24,954 nucleotides of DNA from an uncultured Lachnospiraceae bacterium (GCA_910577655.1 CAJTOW010000059.1:1-24954), one strand, 5' to 3'. Positions 7,231 through 15,549 are shown, counted from the stretch's first letter. Program-made: numbers and translations. The notes: generated by a model from the sequence alone, not told the origin.

Positions 7231-7390
7231 GACAAATCCTGGCAACGGTCTGTAAACTGTGAAAAAACTGTGAACTGGCCAATTTCCATGTTTTTTTTCT
7301 GGCGGTCTGATTAAAAATGTGCTAGGATAATTCCAGTAAAGCGTTAGGCAGGTGTTTGAGTCAGTCTGGAAACTTACGAAAAAACAGAAT

Positions 7391-7432
7391 GTAACAGTCC
7401 GGACGGGACAGCCTGAACTGTTGCAATAGAAT
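7391..7432. repeat. TGAACTGTTAC-type palindromic repeat in the leader of the LtaS-like gene
   Basis: Arms GTAACAGTCCG (7391-7401) and TGAACTGTTGC (7414-7424) form an imperfect hairpin. The following CAATAGAA also follows the copy at 15865-15911, so homology extends beyond the palindrome. The hairpin ends 28 bp before the GTG start codon at 7453. I could not find a convincing -35/-10 pair between 7231 and 7390. Confidence 0.7.
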
Positions 7433-7452
7433 ACCAGAAGAGGAAGATTAAA

Positions 7453-9309
7453 GTGACAAAAGAAAATATCTGGAAGATATTGTATTGCATTGTAAGAACG
7501 GTCATGGGGATCCTGGGAGCGGTGCTGTTTCTGCTGGCTCCCACAGCATCCTATGTAGCCTTTGAGACCATTACTGGCAATGTGCAAAATATCAGCCCCT
7601 GGCTGGCCAGTCTGAATATTATGTGGATCACAGTGATGTATCTTGCGGCCCTGGGGCTGTGCAGTTCCACCAGGCTCGCGTTTCCGCTGGTGTCCTTTGG
7701 CCTGTTTTTCTGGTCTCTGGCAGAGTATTTTGTCATGTCCTTCAGGGGGACTCCCATTATGGTGTGGGATATTCTTTCTGTAGGGACGGCCATGACCGTG
7801 GCGGGAAATTATGTGTTTGAGGCCACAGACACCATGAGGCAGATCTGGTATGGGCTGCTGGCCGCCAACGTGGTGGTGTGGCTGTTCCCGGTCCGGGTAA
7901 AGAACTGGCGGCAGAGGCTGTTTCTGGGGGCTGGCTGCGCAGTGGCCGTGGTCAGCAGTGTGATGCAGTTCTATGGGCACACGGTGCCGGACAACGGCAT
8001 GCAGCTGAATATGTGGGCCATGAATGATACCTATGACCGGTGCGGATATCTCCTGTCCACAGCCCTGTCACTGAAATACATTGTGAAAAAGCCGCCCATG
8101 GGATATTCCCAGGCAGAGCTTGGAAGACTCTATGAGCGGCTGGCAGAGGAGATGGCCGGACAGGAGAAAGAAGGGCAGGAGTCCATTCAGCCGGTAAATC
8201 TGATCTGTATTATGAATGAGAGCTTTTCCGAACTGAAGACATCCGGGGATTTTCCTACCAGCCAGGAGTATCTCCCGTTCATCAGCAGACTGAAGAAGAA
8301 TACGGTGAGGGGAAGTCTCTGTGTGCCGGTATTCGGATCCTTCACAAGTAATACGGAGTTTGAATTTCTGACAGGGGACTCTATGGCGCTGCTTCCCCCG
8401 GCAGTGGTGGCCTACCAGTTCTATGTGAATCCTGGCACCAGTTCCCTGGTCAGTACCCTGAAGGATCAGGGCTATCACACTGTGGCCATGCATCCTTATC
8501 CTGCGGAGAACTGGAAGCGGGACGAATGTTATCCCAACATGGGCTTTGATGAATTTCTGGCTGGTGACTATTACAAGGGGTGTGAGACCTTCCGCAACTA
8601 TGTCAGCGACCGGGCAGACTATGGGAAGCTGATTGAGGTGGTGGAGCAGAAGGAGGACCCTGAGGACAGGATGTTCATCTTTAATGTAACCATGCAGAAC
8701 CACGGCGGTTATGAGGGAACCCATGAGAATTTTGAAGGGGAGGTCTGGCTGACGGGAGAATACAAGGGCAGATACCCCAAAACAGACCAGTACCTTTCCC
8801 TGATTAAACGGTCTGATGAGGCATTTGAAGGGCTTTTAGAGTATTTTGAAGGCTGCGGGGAGCCTACTATGATTGTCATGTTCGGGGATCACCAGCCCAG
8901 TGTGGAGGATGAATTTTTCGATGAGATCTATGGAATGCCAAGCGCAGATGTACCGGTATCCCAGAGAATAATGTGGTATGAGACCCCGTTTGTCATCTGG
9001 ACGAACTATGAGCAGCCAGATCAGGACATGGGAAGGCTCAGCGCATTCTATCTGTCATCCCATGTGCTGAGTCTGGCGGGTCTGGAGATGACGCCTTACA
9101 ACTGGTTCCTGCTGCAGATGTCCGGAAAGCTTCCGGTGATCCATCCCATCGGCTGTTATGGGGAGGATGGGACATTCTATGGGTGGGAAGAGGCAGAGAC
9201 TGTGTCCTGCCCCTACAACAGCCTGCTCCTGGACTATGAGCGGCTGGTGTACAACCACAGCATGGACGGGAAGGGGAAGGAACGGCGAGAACTGTTCACC
9301 CTGCCATGA
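7453..9309 (+). CDS. LTA synthase family membrane sulfatase (LtaS-like phosphoglycerol transferase)
   Basis: This 618-residue polytopic membrane protein has an extracellular alkaline-phosphatase/sulfatase-fold domain. Family enzymes transfer glycerol phosphate from phosphatidylglycerol onto lipoteichoic acid or other glycans. Roughly five N-terminal membrane segments (residues 10-165) precede the catalytic domain. Metal and catalytic residues are intact and spaced as in S. aureus LtaS: Glu256 in NESF, nucleophile Thr298 in FTSNTEF, His417 in QNHGGY, and Asp479-His480 in FGDHQP. The start is a GTG with GAGGAAG (7440-7446) seven bases upstream. The gene appears monocistronic, with a palindromic repeat in its leader and a composite repeat downstream. 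It may make lipoteichoic acid or modify another glycan; sequence alone cannot separate these. Confidence 0.9.
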   Translation: MTKENIWKILYCIVRTVMGILGAVLFLLAPTASYVAFETITGNVQNISPWLASLNIMWITVMYLAALGLCSSTRLAFPLVSFGLFFWSLAEYFVMSFRGTPIMVWDILSVGTAMTVAGNYVFEATDTMRQIWYGLLAANVVVWLFPVRVKNWRQRLFLGAGCAVAVVSSVMQFYGHTVPDNGMQLNMWAMNDTYDRCGYLLSTALSLKYIVKKPPMGYSQAELGRLYERLAEEMAGQEKEGQESIQPVNLICIMNESFSELKTSGDFPTSQEYLPFISRLKKNTVRGSLCVPVFGSFTSNTEFEFLTGDSMALLPPAVVAYQFYVNPGTSSLVSTLKDQGYHTVAMHPYPAENWKRDECYPNMGFDEFLAGDYYKGCETFRNYVSDRADYGKLIEVVEQKEDPEDRMFIFNVTMQNHGGYEGTHENFEGEVWLTGEYKGRYPKTDQYLSLIKRSDEAFEGLLEYFEGCGEPTMIVMFGDHQPSVEDEFFDEIYGMPSADVPVSQRIMWYETPFVIWTNYEQPDQDMGRLSAFYLSSHVLSLAGLEMTPYNWFLLQMSGKLPVIHPIGCYGEDGTFYGWEEAETVSCPYNSLLLDYERLVYNHSMDGKGKERRELFTLP

Positions 9310-9377
9310 GCCGGGAAAAATCTCTTTCCGCTTCATCCCCATAAGCAGGCGGAGCGTATGGGAAAGATTATCAGGTC

Positions 9378-9511
9378 GTAACAGTTCAGATACCCCATGA
9401 ACTGTTACGGCATACGGCCGTTTAGAATCGCTTCGCGATGACCGTATGCCCGTGGCCATTACGGTTTCGTACGGTCAGCACAGCGAGTGCGCAGATCTAT
9501 CTGAACTGTTA
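9378..9511. repeat. Composite palindromic repeat, 134 bp
   Basis: The outer ends are inverted: GTAACAGTTCAGATA (9378-9392) and TATCTGAACTGTTA (9498-9511). The left part is a perfect 31-bp palindrome, GTAACAGTTCA / TGAACTGTTAC (9378-9408). Next come a GGCATACGG / CCGTATGCC stem (9409-9417 and 9442-9450) enclosing ATCGC / GCGAT, and a small GCAC / GTGC hairpin (9478-9481 and 9487-9490). The right half recurs at 6690-6765. It fills most of the gene-free stretch 9310-9733, whose remainder holds the promoter at 9553 and AT-rich leader. Confidence 0.82.
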
Positions 9512-9552
9512 GATCAGGTCATAAATTTTCCCTAAATTTTTTCATATTCATA

Positions 9553-9581
9553 TTGAAATTTTACGGAAAAATTGATATATT
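9553..9581 (+). promoter_or_regulatory. Sigma-A promoter for the bactofilin-NlpC/P60 operon
   Basis: TTGAAA (9553-9558), 17 bases, TATATT (9576-9581), with TG one base before the -10, in an AT-rich stretch. The leader would be about 145 nt. Confidence 0.6.
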
Positions 9582-9733
9582 GTAAATAAATAGTTACAGA
9601 AATATCAAATGCATTTATTAATTACATTTGATAACCGTGCCGCAGGATGCAGGCCTGGGGGTCTGCGCCACAAAAGGCCGGAACATATTTGGACGGGCAG
9701 TGGCAGCAGATGCCGGAAGGGAAGGATGTTACT

Positions 9734-10168
9734 ATGTTTATGAGCAAGAAAGAGGAGAACATTATCAAAACCAACAAAGCCGATTCGATCGGTACGCTCA
9801 TTGGTCAGGGGACGGTTCTGGACGGGACCATTACCACCAGGGAGACCATGCGGATCGACGGACTGGTAAAGGGCGAGATTCATTCTGAGGGTCACCTGAT
9901 CGTTGGAGAGACCGGCAAGATCGAGGGCAATATCAAGTCCCGCAGCGTCCTCAATGCCGGATACATACATGGTAATGTGAATATAGACGAGCGTCTGGAG
10001 ATCACCAGCACCGGAACGATTGTAGGCGATATTGTGACAGGAGCCCTGGTCATTGAGGAAGGGGCATCCTTTAAGGGGAACTGCTCCATGCAGACCATGA
10101 TTAATAAGAGTGAGCACAAATCCGAAAGTGGGGAAGCGGTAGAAGAGAATGTCCTTGAAAAAAAGTAA
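9734..10168 (+). CDS. Bactofilin (polymer-forming cytoskeletal protein)
   Basis: This 144-residue protein has the bactofilin right-handed beta-helix core. Short glycine-punctuated repeats begin with GTLIGQGTVLDGTI and continue through MRIDGLVKGEI, LIVGETGKIEGNI, LNAGYIHGNVNI, LEITSTGTIVGDI and LVIEEGASFKGNC. The tails are short and polar, as usual. Bactofilins polymerise without nucleotide and scaffold envelope or peptidoglycan enzymes. I prefer the ATG at 9734, with GGAAGGGAAGGA (9715-9726) just upstream; the frame stays open to 9647 but that stretch lacks family similarity. An ATG at 9740 is equally possible. The 3' end overlaps the NlpC/P60 gene by 20 bases, so the two are translationally coupled and probably partners. 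Confidence 0.92.
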   Translation: MFMSKKEENIIKTNKADSIGTLIGQGTVLDGTITTRETMRIDGLVKGEIHSEGHLIVGETGKIEGNIKSRSVLNAGYIHGNVNIDERLEITSTGTIVGDIVTGALVIEEGASFKGNCSMQTMINKSEHKSESGEAVEENVLEKK

Positions 10169-11252
10169 AAATAAAAAGAAGCTGAAAAAGGAATTATTTT
10201 TGAATTATACCGTAATGCTGCTTCCACATTCCCAGGATAAGCCTATTCATTTCCGGATTCCGGTGTGGGTATTCCTGGTCATGTTTCTGTCCATGTTTAC
10301 GCTGCTTGGCATGACCATGTTCTTTTCCTATTCATCCTATCAGCTGAAGAATGTGGCGGATCAGAAGCGGATACTGGAGACAGAGCTTTCACAGATGGAG
10401 GCAGAGAAGGCCAGACTGGCGGAAGAGAAGAGAAGGCTGACCAATGAAAACCTGATGATCGCGCGGGAGAACGAGATTCTGGCTGAGAACCAGGATGAGC
10501 AGGCCCAGGAGCTGGAACGGCTGAAAACCTTGTCCGAGCAGACCCAGAAGGATCTGGAGGATCTGTTTGAGCGGGAGAATGATATGCGTGACCAGCTGGG
10601 GATCGAGGAAGTCAGTCCCCGGAGCGCCGGGATCCCGGAGACGGAGGCCGGTATGGCACTGGCATCAGAGTCGGATGACGGCCATCCGGAATACTTACAG
10701 TTCAGCGCCCAGAGCGTTCCTACTGTAGGGGCTTATGCGTTGTCCTCCATGGCCGGTGCCAATAATAACAGTACCAAGAGTGTGGAACAGAGTCTGCTGC
10801 TTCTTCAGAGAAGGATCAAACGTCAGGAGGAAAGCTATGACACCATTGAGACGGAGATTGAGAAGAAGGAAGAGCAGAAACAGCGGGAGCAGCTGAGGAA
10901 CCGGGTAGTCAGCTATGCCCTGCAGTTTGTGGGAAACCGCTATGTTTATGGCGGACGGGATCCCCATACAGGGGTAGACTGTTCCGGCTTTAGCAGCTAT
11001 GTGCTGGGGAATGTGGCCGGTGTTTCGCTTAACCGGACGGCCAGTGCCCAGTCTCAGCAGGGGAGATCGGTTACCATTGACAATGCCCGCCCAGGCGACC
11101 TGATCTTCTACGAGTCGGGCGGTCATGTGAATCATGTGGCCATCTACATTGGAAATGGGCAGGTGGTTCATGCGTCCAATGAGCGGACGGGGATTGTGGT
11201 ATCCAACTGGAATTACCGGACTCCGGCTGCGATTAAGAATGTGATAGATTAA
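10149..11252 (+). CDS. Membrane-anchored coiled-coil NlpC/P60 peptidoglycan endopeptidase
   Basis: This 367-residue protein has a basic cytoplasmic N-terminus, one membrane segment (about residues 37-60), a long Glu/Lys coiled coil (about 65-150), a low-complexity linker, a second coiled coil (about 217-250) and a C-terminal NlpC/P60 domain. The catalytic Cys278 lies in VDCSGFSSYV and the catalytic His329 in NHVAIYIG. Such enzymes cut gamma-D-Glu-diamino acid bonds in peptidoglycan stem peptides outside the membrane. The N-terminal part (NYTVMLLPHS..KPIHFRIP.W) resembles that of the M23-family peptidases often found beside bactofilins. The overlap with the bactofilin gene suggests the bactofilin positions this hydrolase. 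AGAAGAGA precedes the ATG. Confidence 0.9.
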   Translation: MSLKKSKNKKKLKKELFLNYTVMLLPHSQDKPIHFRIPVWVFLVMFLSMFTLLGMTMFFSYSSYQLKNVADQKRILETELSQMEAEKARLAEEKRRLTNENLMIARENEILAENQDEQAQELERLKTLSEQTQKDLEDLFERENDMRDQLGIEEVSPRSAGIPETEAGMALASESDDGHPEYLQFSAQSVPTVGAYALSSMAGANNNSTKSVEQSLLLLQRRIKRQEESYDTIETEIEKKEEQKQREQLRNRVVSYALQFVGNRYVYGGRDPHTGVDCSGFSSYVLGNVAGVSLNRTASAQSQQGRSVTIDNARPGDLIFYESGGHVNHVAIYIGNGQVVHASNERTGIVVSNWNYRTPAAIKNVID

Positions 11253-11270
11253 AAGAATATCAATAATAGA

Positions 11271-11307
11271 GGGGCTGTCTGGAAGATAATATTCTGAAGA
11301 CAGCCCC
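11271..11307. terminator. Bidirectional hairpin terminator between convergent genes
   Basis: GGGGCTGTCT (11271-11280) pairs perfectly with AGACAGCCCC (11298-11307) around a 17-base AT-rich loop. The tract after it is TTATAT rather than a T-run. The place, between convergent genes, and the stem strength support termination of the bactofilin operon. Confidence 0.7.
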
Positions 11308-11331
11308 TTATATGCATTTATAGAAGAATAC

Positions 11332-11362
11332 GCAGCAGTTCAAGAGGTATCTGAACTGTTAC
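11332..11362. repeat. TGAACTGTTAC-type palindromic repeat, 31-bp copy
   Basis: Arms GCAGCAGTTCA (11332-11342) and TGAACTGTTAC (11352-11362). The nine-base spacer AGAGGTATC is the inverse of the spacer in the copy at 21818-21848. It sits 13 bp from the stop codon of the convergent minus-strand gene. Confidence 0.8.
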
Positions 11363-11375
11363 GATGGTTCTGGGT

Positions 11376-12293
11376 TTATACCTTCCGGCTGATTTTCCTT
11401 CTCTGCGGAGTTTTGGCAGGAGTGGTCTCCTGACTGGTCTCCACAGCGGTCTTTGTGTAGGCGGCTCTGGCCTTGTGGTGGTCAGATGCCTTCTTCTGGG
11501 ACGCGGGATTGGAGATCCCGGCTGCCGGATGATCTGATCCGGATATATGTCCGGATGAATCCTTCAGAGGCTTTTTCTCTGCCTTTTCTTCCTCCGGAAC
11601 AGTTCCAGTTCCTTCTGTCTGGCCGGTGGTTTCTCCATCTGGACGGGGAGCAGAGGAGTCGTCTGTTTCTTCTACGGTCTGGTCTGTCTCCGGTCCCTGG
11701 GTCTTTTCCTCCCGCAGGGCTTCGGCGGCCTGCTTCAAGGCTTCCTTCTGCTCCGCGTCGGTGGGGAGCTGGCCATAGCGTCCACTTTCGATGAATGCCT
11801 GTTCTGCTTTCAGCATGGCTTTTACCTTGGCATTCTCGTGGAGCAAAAGCGCCATCTTCTGGCCTTCCGGGATATTGGGGTTGTTGGAGATGGCATTGAC
11901 TTTGGTCAGAGTGGCTCCCATGCGGGTCGCCTTCAGACGCTGGACATCCTCCTTGGTCTTGCAGCTCTTGAGAGCGTTCTCATAGCCCTTCTGGGTATCC
12001 TGGATCTCCTTGGCCTTCTGGTAGGTAGCCGGGTCTTCCCGCTTGAGATACTCCATCTCTTCCCTGGTCAGCTTCTTGCCGATACTCATTTTGGTGCGGA
12101 TCGTCTCTTTGGGGAAATTCTCCTGGCGTTGTTTGCGCATTTCATCAAGCTGCCGGATGAGGGGATCCTTCTCCTCAAGGGATGATTTCTCAGTATATTT
12201 CCCCTTCTCCTGCTTCGTTTCCCAGCGGTTCTGGAGCTTCATCATATTGGCAAAGGTTCCAATGGTTCCCGCAAATGACTGGATTCCAAACAT
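11376..12293 (-). CDS. Charged hypothetical protein
   Basis: This 305-residue hydrophilic protein has no membrane segment or clear signal peptide. Residues 1-200 are helical and rich in Lys, Glu and Gln, with a conserved-looking block (LTKVNAISNNPNIPEGQKMA, then LLLHENAKVKAMLKAEQAFI). Residues from about 200 onward are low complexity, rich in Glu, Thr, Pro and Ser, with a very basic end. AAAGGAGG lies seven bases upstream of the ATG. I do not recognise the family. The N-terminal MFGIQSFAGTIGTFANM is mildly amphipathic and could touch membrane or act as an export signal without cleavage. It follows the diguanylate cyclase gene by 113 bp, possibly in the same transcript. Confidence 0.75.
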   Translation of the reverse strand: MFGIQSFAGTIGTFANMMKLQNRWETKQEKGKYTEKSSLEEKDPLIRQLDEMRKQRQENFPKETIRTKMSIGKKLTREEMEYLKREDPATYQKAKEIQDTQKGYENALKSCKTKEDVQRLKATRMGATLTKVNAISNNPNIPEGQKMALLLHENAKVKAMLKAEQAFIESGRYGQLPTDAEQKEALKQAAEALREEKTQGPETDQTVEETDDSSAPRPDGETTGQTEGTGTVPEEEKAEKKPLKDSSGHISGSDHPAAGISNPASQKKASDHHKARAAYTKTAVETSQETTPAKTPQRRKISRKV

Positions 12294-12406
12294 AGGAATG
12301 CCTCCTTTCTTTGTTGCGTACTCCCCAAATCCCAGGTGCCTGATTTCATGGGATTTTGAGAATACATGATTAACAATGGTTCAGTATCCTTCTGTTTACC
12401 CTTGTC

Positions 12407-13804
12407 TTAATCATAAAATGTACAGCCGCAGCGTCCATTTTCTTTCGTCTTGTACAGGGCCTGGTCAGCCTGACGGAACAGCTCATCCTCGTATCCCTCC
12501 TCAGAGAAAGCAACGCCTACACTGAGAGAGAACTTGGGGAGATCTCCCTGGGGATGCTGCAGGGCCCAGTTGATCCGGTCAATCTTATCGCGGATAATCT
12601 CTGTACGGCCCGCATGGTTCTCCTCCATGATAACGGCGAATTCGTCGCCTCCAATCCGCAGCACGTGGTCGTGGGCACGGAAATTGTCCCGGAGAAGGCT
12701 GGCAGTCCTGATCAGGGCACGGTCGCCTGTCTCATGGCCATAGTTGTCATTGATGGATTTGAAGACATCCACATCAATCAGCAGCAGCGTTATGGGGTGC
12801 GGAATATCATGAAAACGGATCTTCAGCTGTTCGAAGGCTTCCCGGTTCAGCAGACCGGTCAGGGCATCGGTCTCTGCCTTGTAGCGGAGCATATTCTGGT
12901 TGGCAACAGCCATACGGTATACGTTGTTGTAGGTAATGGCCAGATATTTGAACTCGTAGGCGCCGGTAATGTCCAGGGCATTGTTGTTCTTCATGCAGTT
13001 GATGTATACGCGGATCGGCTTGAGGATCAGAGCCGCGATCATCAGGTAGGCGAGAATGACCAGCAGTACGATCAGGGTGGTATAGATGCTCTGGCGTATC
13101 AGGGCGTTTTGCATACTGTTTTCACGTTCCAGCTGTCTTGTGCTGCAGCTGGAGATTACGCTGGTGGTGACACTGGCAATGGTATCCGTGGTTTCCTTCT
13201 TGGCTTCCTGGTAACCGGTGCCAAATACCAGATCGTAGGCAGTATCCCGCATTTTCTGGGGACTGTAGTCCTGCTCCTCCCTGGTGAGGGGATAGTCCCG
13301 CAGTCTTGTGGGCAGTGCCAGGAGGTCTGCATCTACCGAAAGGGCAGCCAGCTTCATGGCGTGGATCTCCTGGTCCATCAGGGCGTTGGAAAGGGAAAGC
13401 GAGTCAGCCAGCCGCTGGAGAGACACCTCGTCATTGCCCCGCAGATGATCCTGCATGGACTGGAGGGCCTGGTCTCTGCGCTGGGTCACATCGGCTTCCG
13501 TAAAATATGCATCTGCATAACGGGGATCCTGGGTGATCACATACTGGCGTGCCTTTTCCGTCAGGTAATCAGAGCCAAGAGACATATTCATCACATCATT
13601 CTGGGTCAGAATATACTCCTTGGTCATGTTGACCAGATCACGGCATTCATTCAGCACATCAACGATCCCCAGGCCGATCAGGACCGCAACCACCAGGGTG
13701 CAGGCCACGATCCAGAAGCTTAAGGTCTGGATCCGGATTCCCCTTAAGGTGCTGTTTTTGTTTTGCTCCGACATGGTATGATTCATCTGTTCGTTCATCA
13801 TCAT
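12407..13804 (-). CDS. Membrane-bound GGDEF diguanylate cyclase with extracytoplasmic sensor
   Basis: This 465-residue signalling enzyme is predicted to make cyclic di-GMP from two GTP. A membrane segment at about 27-52, an extracytoplasmic four-helix-type sensor (about 53-240), a second membrane segment at about 240-262 and a short HAMP-like linker precede the GGDEF domain. The active-site motif is intact (IGGDEFA, GGDEF at 385-389). The allosteric I-site RxxD is also present (RAHD, 376-379), five residues before it, so product inhibition is expected. No EAL or HD-GYP domain is attached. AAAGGAA precedes the first of three successive ATG codons; any could be the start. The ligand is unknown. 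Confidence 0.93.
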   Translation of the reverse strand: MMMNEQMNHTMSEQNKNSTLRGIRIQTLSFWIVACTLVVAVLIGLGIVDVLNECRDLVNMTKEYILTQNDVMNMSLGSDYLTEKARQYVITQDPRYADAYFTEADVTQRRDQALQSMQDHLRGNDEVSLQRLADSLSLSNALMDQEIHAMKLAALSVDADLLALPTRLRDYPLTREEQDYSPQKMRDTAYDLVFGTGYQEAKKETTDTIASVTTSVISSCSTRQLERENSMQNALIRQSIYTTLIVLLVILAYLMIAALILKPIRVYINCMKNNNALDITGAYEFKYLAITYNNVYRMAVANQNMLRYKAETDALTGLLNREAFEQLKIRFHDIPHPITLLLIDVDVFKSINDNYGHETGDRALIRTASLLRDNFRAHDHVLRIGGDEFAVIMEENHAGRTEIIRDKIDRINWALQHPQGDLPKFSLSVGVAFSEEGYEDELFRQADQALYKTKENGRCGCTFYD

Positions 13805-14057
13805 TTATTCCTTTCGGTTTACTGGAAGTCCAGCATATTATGCATTTAACAATGCTATTCCGGTTTATCCAGGTTAGGCTGTCATGAAAAAAGAATATTG
13901 GTAATGAAAAGTATTATTTTCACATAAAGATAATACCATTTTTGGATACCTTTTTGCAAGATGCTTAGGAGAAAATATGGTTTTTTTTGGTTGAGCTGCT
14001 GCTGCCGCTGCCGGTTTCCGGCGGACAGCAGTTTAAAATGTCCCAAAACAGCAAAGA
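13805..14057. other. Non-coding stretch upstream of the diguanylate cyclase gene
   Basis: No gene is supported here. It holds an AT-rich GTATTAT / ATAATAC hairpin (about 13908-13933) and a GC-rich hairpin with arms CTGCTG (13999-14004) and CAGCAG (14026-14031) enclosing CCGG TTT CCGG. The minus-strand promoter of the diguanylate cyclase should lie here, but no convincing -35/-10 pair was found. Confidence 0.5.
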
Positions 14058-14075
14058 ACCCCGCTTTGGCGGGGT
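14058..14075 (-). terminator. Terminator for the minus-strand membrane protein gene
   Basis: ACCCCGC / GCGGGGT (14058-14064 and 14069-14075) with a four-base loop. Read on the minus strand it is followed by TCTTTGCTGTTTT, and it lies 43 bp past the stop codon of the 14119-14787 gene. Confidence 0.78.
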
Positions 14076-14118
14076 CCCTGTCAATACATTGGTATAAAAA
14101 ATGTTGTCTATGTATTCA

Positions 14119-14787
14119 TCAGCCGGGAAGATCTTCTACACGGTTTAAGCCGGAACCCCGCACGGCCCGTTTGTAATTGTTGCGGATAAGAAGGAGCAGC
14201 AGAAGCAGCAGTACCAGGCCGGCGATAAAGAAGCCGCGTACAAAGCCAAAGGCAACATATTGCACAACCAGGGGCTCGCCCATCTCCTGGATCTCACTCT
14301 CTGTGTATCCAAGCTCCTCCAGATATTCATTGTAATAGCTGACCAGCTGGCCGCTTAAGGGCTTTACCGTACCTTCCATAAAGACCTTTGTAGTAGGTTC
14401 CGTGCCGGTGGAGAGGAACTCAAAGGTCTCGTCTACCAGCTTGTTGAAGGCTTCCACATCTGCCTGACGACACTTTACGGCGATATAGCCGGTGGAGGTG
14501 GGAACCAGATAGAAGTTGCCGGACTTGCGGCTGCCGCTGCGGGAGCCGTCAGACCGTTTGGTATAGGTGCTCTCAGAAGCGAAATAGTCCAGGGTATAGA
14601 CTACATCTCCGGACACATGGGTTCCAGGACTGACTTCCTTGTCATCAAGCATATCTTCAAAGCTGACAGCGGGTTTCAGAGAAACGATCATGTCAGGTGT
14701 ACTCTGGTACAGAAAAACCCCGGCCATGGCCCCGAGAATCAGGATTTCCCTGCGGAAAATGGCGCCTAATAATTTTTTGATATCCAT
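14119..14787 (-). CDS. Membrane protein of unknown function, two transmembrane segments
   Basis: This 222-residue protein has an N-terminal membrane segment (about 14-30) and a strongly hydrophobic leucine-rich one near the end (about 177-200), with a basic cytoplasmic tail. About 145 residues between them are predicted to lie outside the membrane; they include a Ser/Arg/Lys-rich turn (TKRSDGSRSGSRKSGNF) and a YLVPTSTGYIAVKC strand segment. AGAGGAG lies just upstream of the ATG. It may fall in a family of Lachnospiraceae proteins I recall as DUF6709, but I could not confirm that. It follows the 200-residue membrane-anchored gene by 126 bp and has its own terminator, so the two probably form one transcript. 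Confidence 0.75.
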   Translation of the reverse strand: MDIKKLLGAIFRREILILGAMAGVFLYQSTPDMIVSLKPAVSFEDMLDDKEVSPGTHVSGDVVYTLDYFASESTYTKRSDGSRSGSRKSGNFYLVPTSTGYIAVKCRQADVEAFNKLVDETFEFLSTGTEPTTKVFMEGTVKPLSGQLVSYYNEYLEELGYTESEIQEMGEPLVVQYVAFGFVRGFFIAGLVLLLLLLLLIRNNYKRAVRGSGLNRVEDLPG

Positions 14788-14913
14788 AGCTAATCTCCTC
14801 TGTTATGTATAATTACAGTGACAATTCAACAAAAACAGTCACGGTTCATGTATTTGAAAATGTGATGGCAGCAAGCCCCGGAAGATATTCTAAAGCATGC
14901 TGTAAAATATCTG

Positions 14914-15516
14914 TTACGTCACAGGGCGGCCCTTCTTATTGACTCCAAGGGTCTGGTTGACCTGCTCTAAAAAGGCGCCTGCAAAGGTCTTGAAGGCCTC
15001 AGCTTCCTCCGGCTGCTGGATATTCACCTGGCATTCCTTACCCATCCTGGTATTGCTGGAATCCACATTGATCTCCCAGATATTCTTCTTGTCGTTAGGG
15101 AAATGCAGCTGGATACAGTATTGGTTGCCGCTTACAAAGGCAAGGGTATCTGCGCTCGCCCTGGCGGGCTGGGTGTAGACGATCTTTCCGTTCTCAACAC
15201 CGATGGGGATTACCCACATATGATCGGTCTGGTCCGGACGGAAACCAACAGCATAATAATGATAGACTTCCCGCCTCATAGTCCGGGAGCCGTATACTTC
15301 CTTGCTGTGGGCGTATGCGGCCATATACTGGGAGCCATCAGGAACGACCTGGTCGATAAGCTTGCGGATCTCGGCTTTCTCCTGGCTGTTGACACCTTTT
15401 TTCTCATCAATGGAAATCTTGATGTAGATAATGACGAAAAGAACAGCAAAGACGACAAGGCCGATGATCAATGCCTGAGGGCTCACTCCAATATAGTCAG
15501 CCATTTTCTGAATCAT
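14914..15516 (-). CDS. Membrane-anchored protein of unknown function
   Basis: This 200-residue protein has one N-terminal membrane segment (about residues 15-35). The soluble part has a short charged helix (about 40-60) and a mixed strand region containing YHYYAVGFRPDQ, MWVIPIGVENGKIVYTQP and IWEINVDSSN, ending in a helix (EEAEAFKTFAGAFLEQVNQ). The alternating strands recall a PH-like fold, but I recognise no family. The ATG at 15516 is chosen because AAGGAGGAG lies just upstream; the frame is open to 15708 but crosses the likely promoter. It is the first gene of a probable two-gene unit with 14119-14787. Confidence 0.75.
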   Translation of the reverse strand: MIQKMADYIGVSPQALIIGLVVFAVLFVIIYIKISIDEKKGVNSQEKAEIRKLIDQVVPDGSQYMAAYAHSKEVYGSRTMRREVYHYYAVGFRPDQTDHMWVIPIGVENGKIVYTQPARASADTLAFVSGNQYCIQLHFPNDKKNIWEINVDSSNTRMGKECQVNIQQPEEAEAFKTFAGAFLEQVNQTLGVNKKGRPVT

Positions 15517-15549
15517 GATAATTCTCCTCCTTGGAAATATAATTGTGTC

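Noticed and set aside
7099..7980. Minus-strand open frame across the start of the LtaS-like gene
   Set aside because: It is antisense to two supported genes and a repeat, and its product is low-complexity with no family resemblance.
12554..13723. Long plus-strand open frame opposite the diguanylate cyclase
   Set aside because: It mirrors the codon pattern of the GGDEF gene on the other strand; there is no start signal or recognisable domain.
13961..14176. Short plus-strand open frame of 71 codons
   Set aside because: It spans a terminator and the end of a minus-strand gene, with no recognisable motif and no supported promoter.
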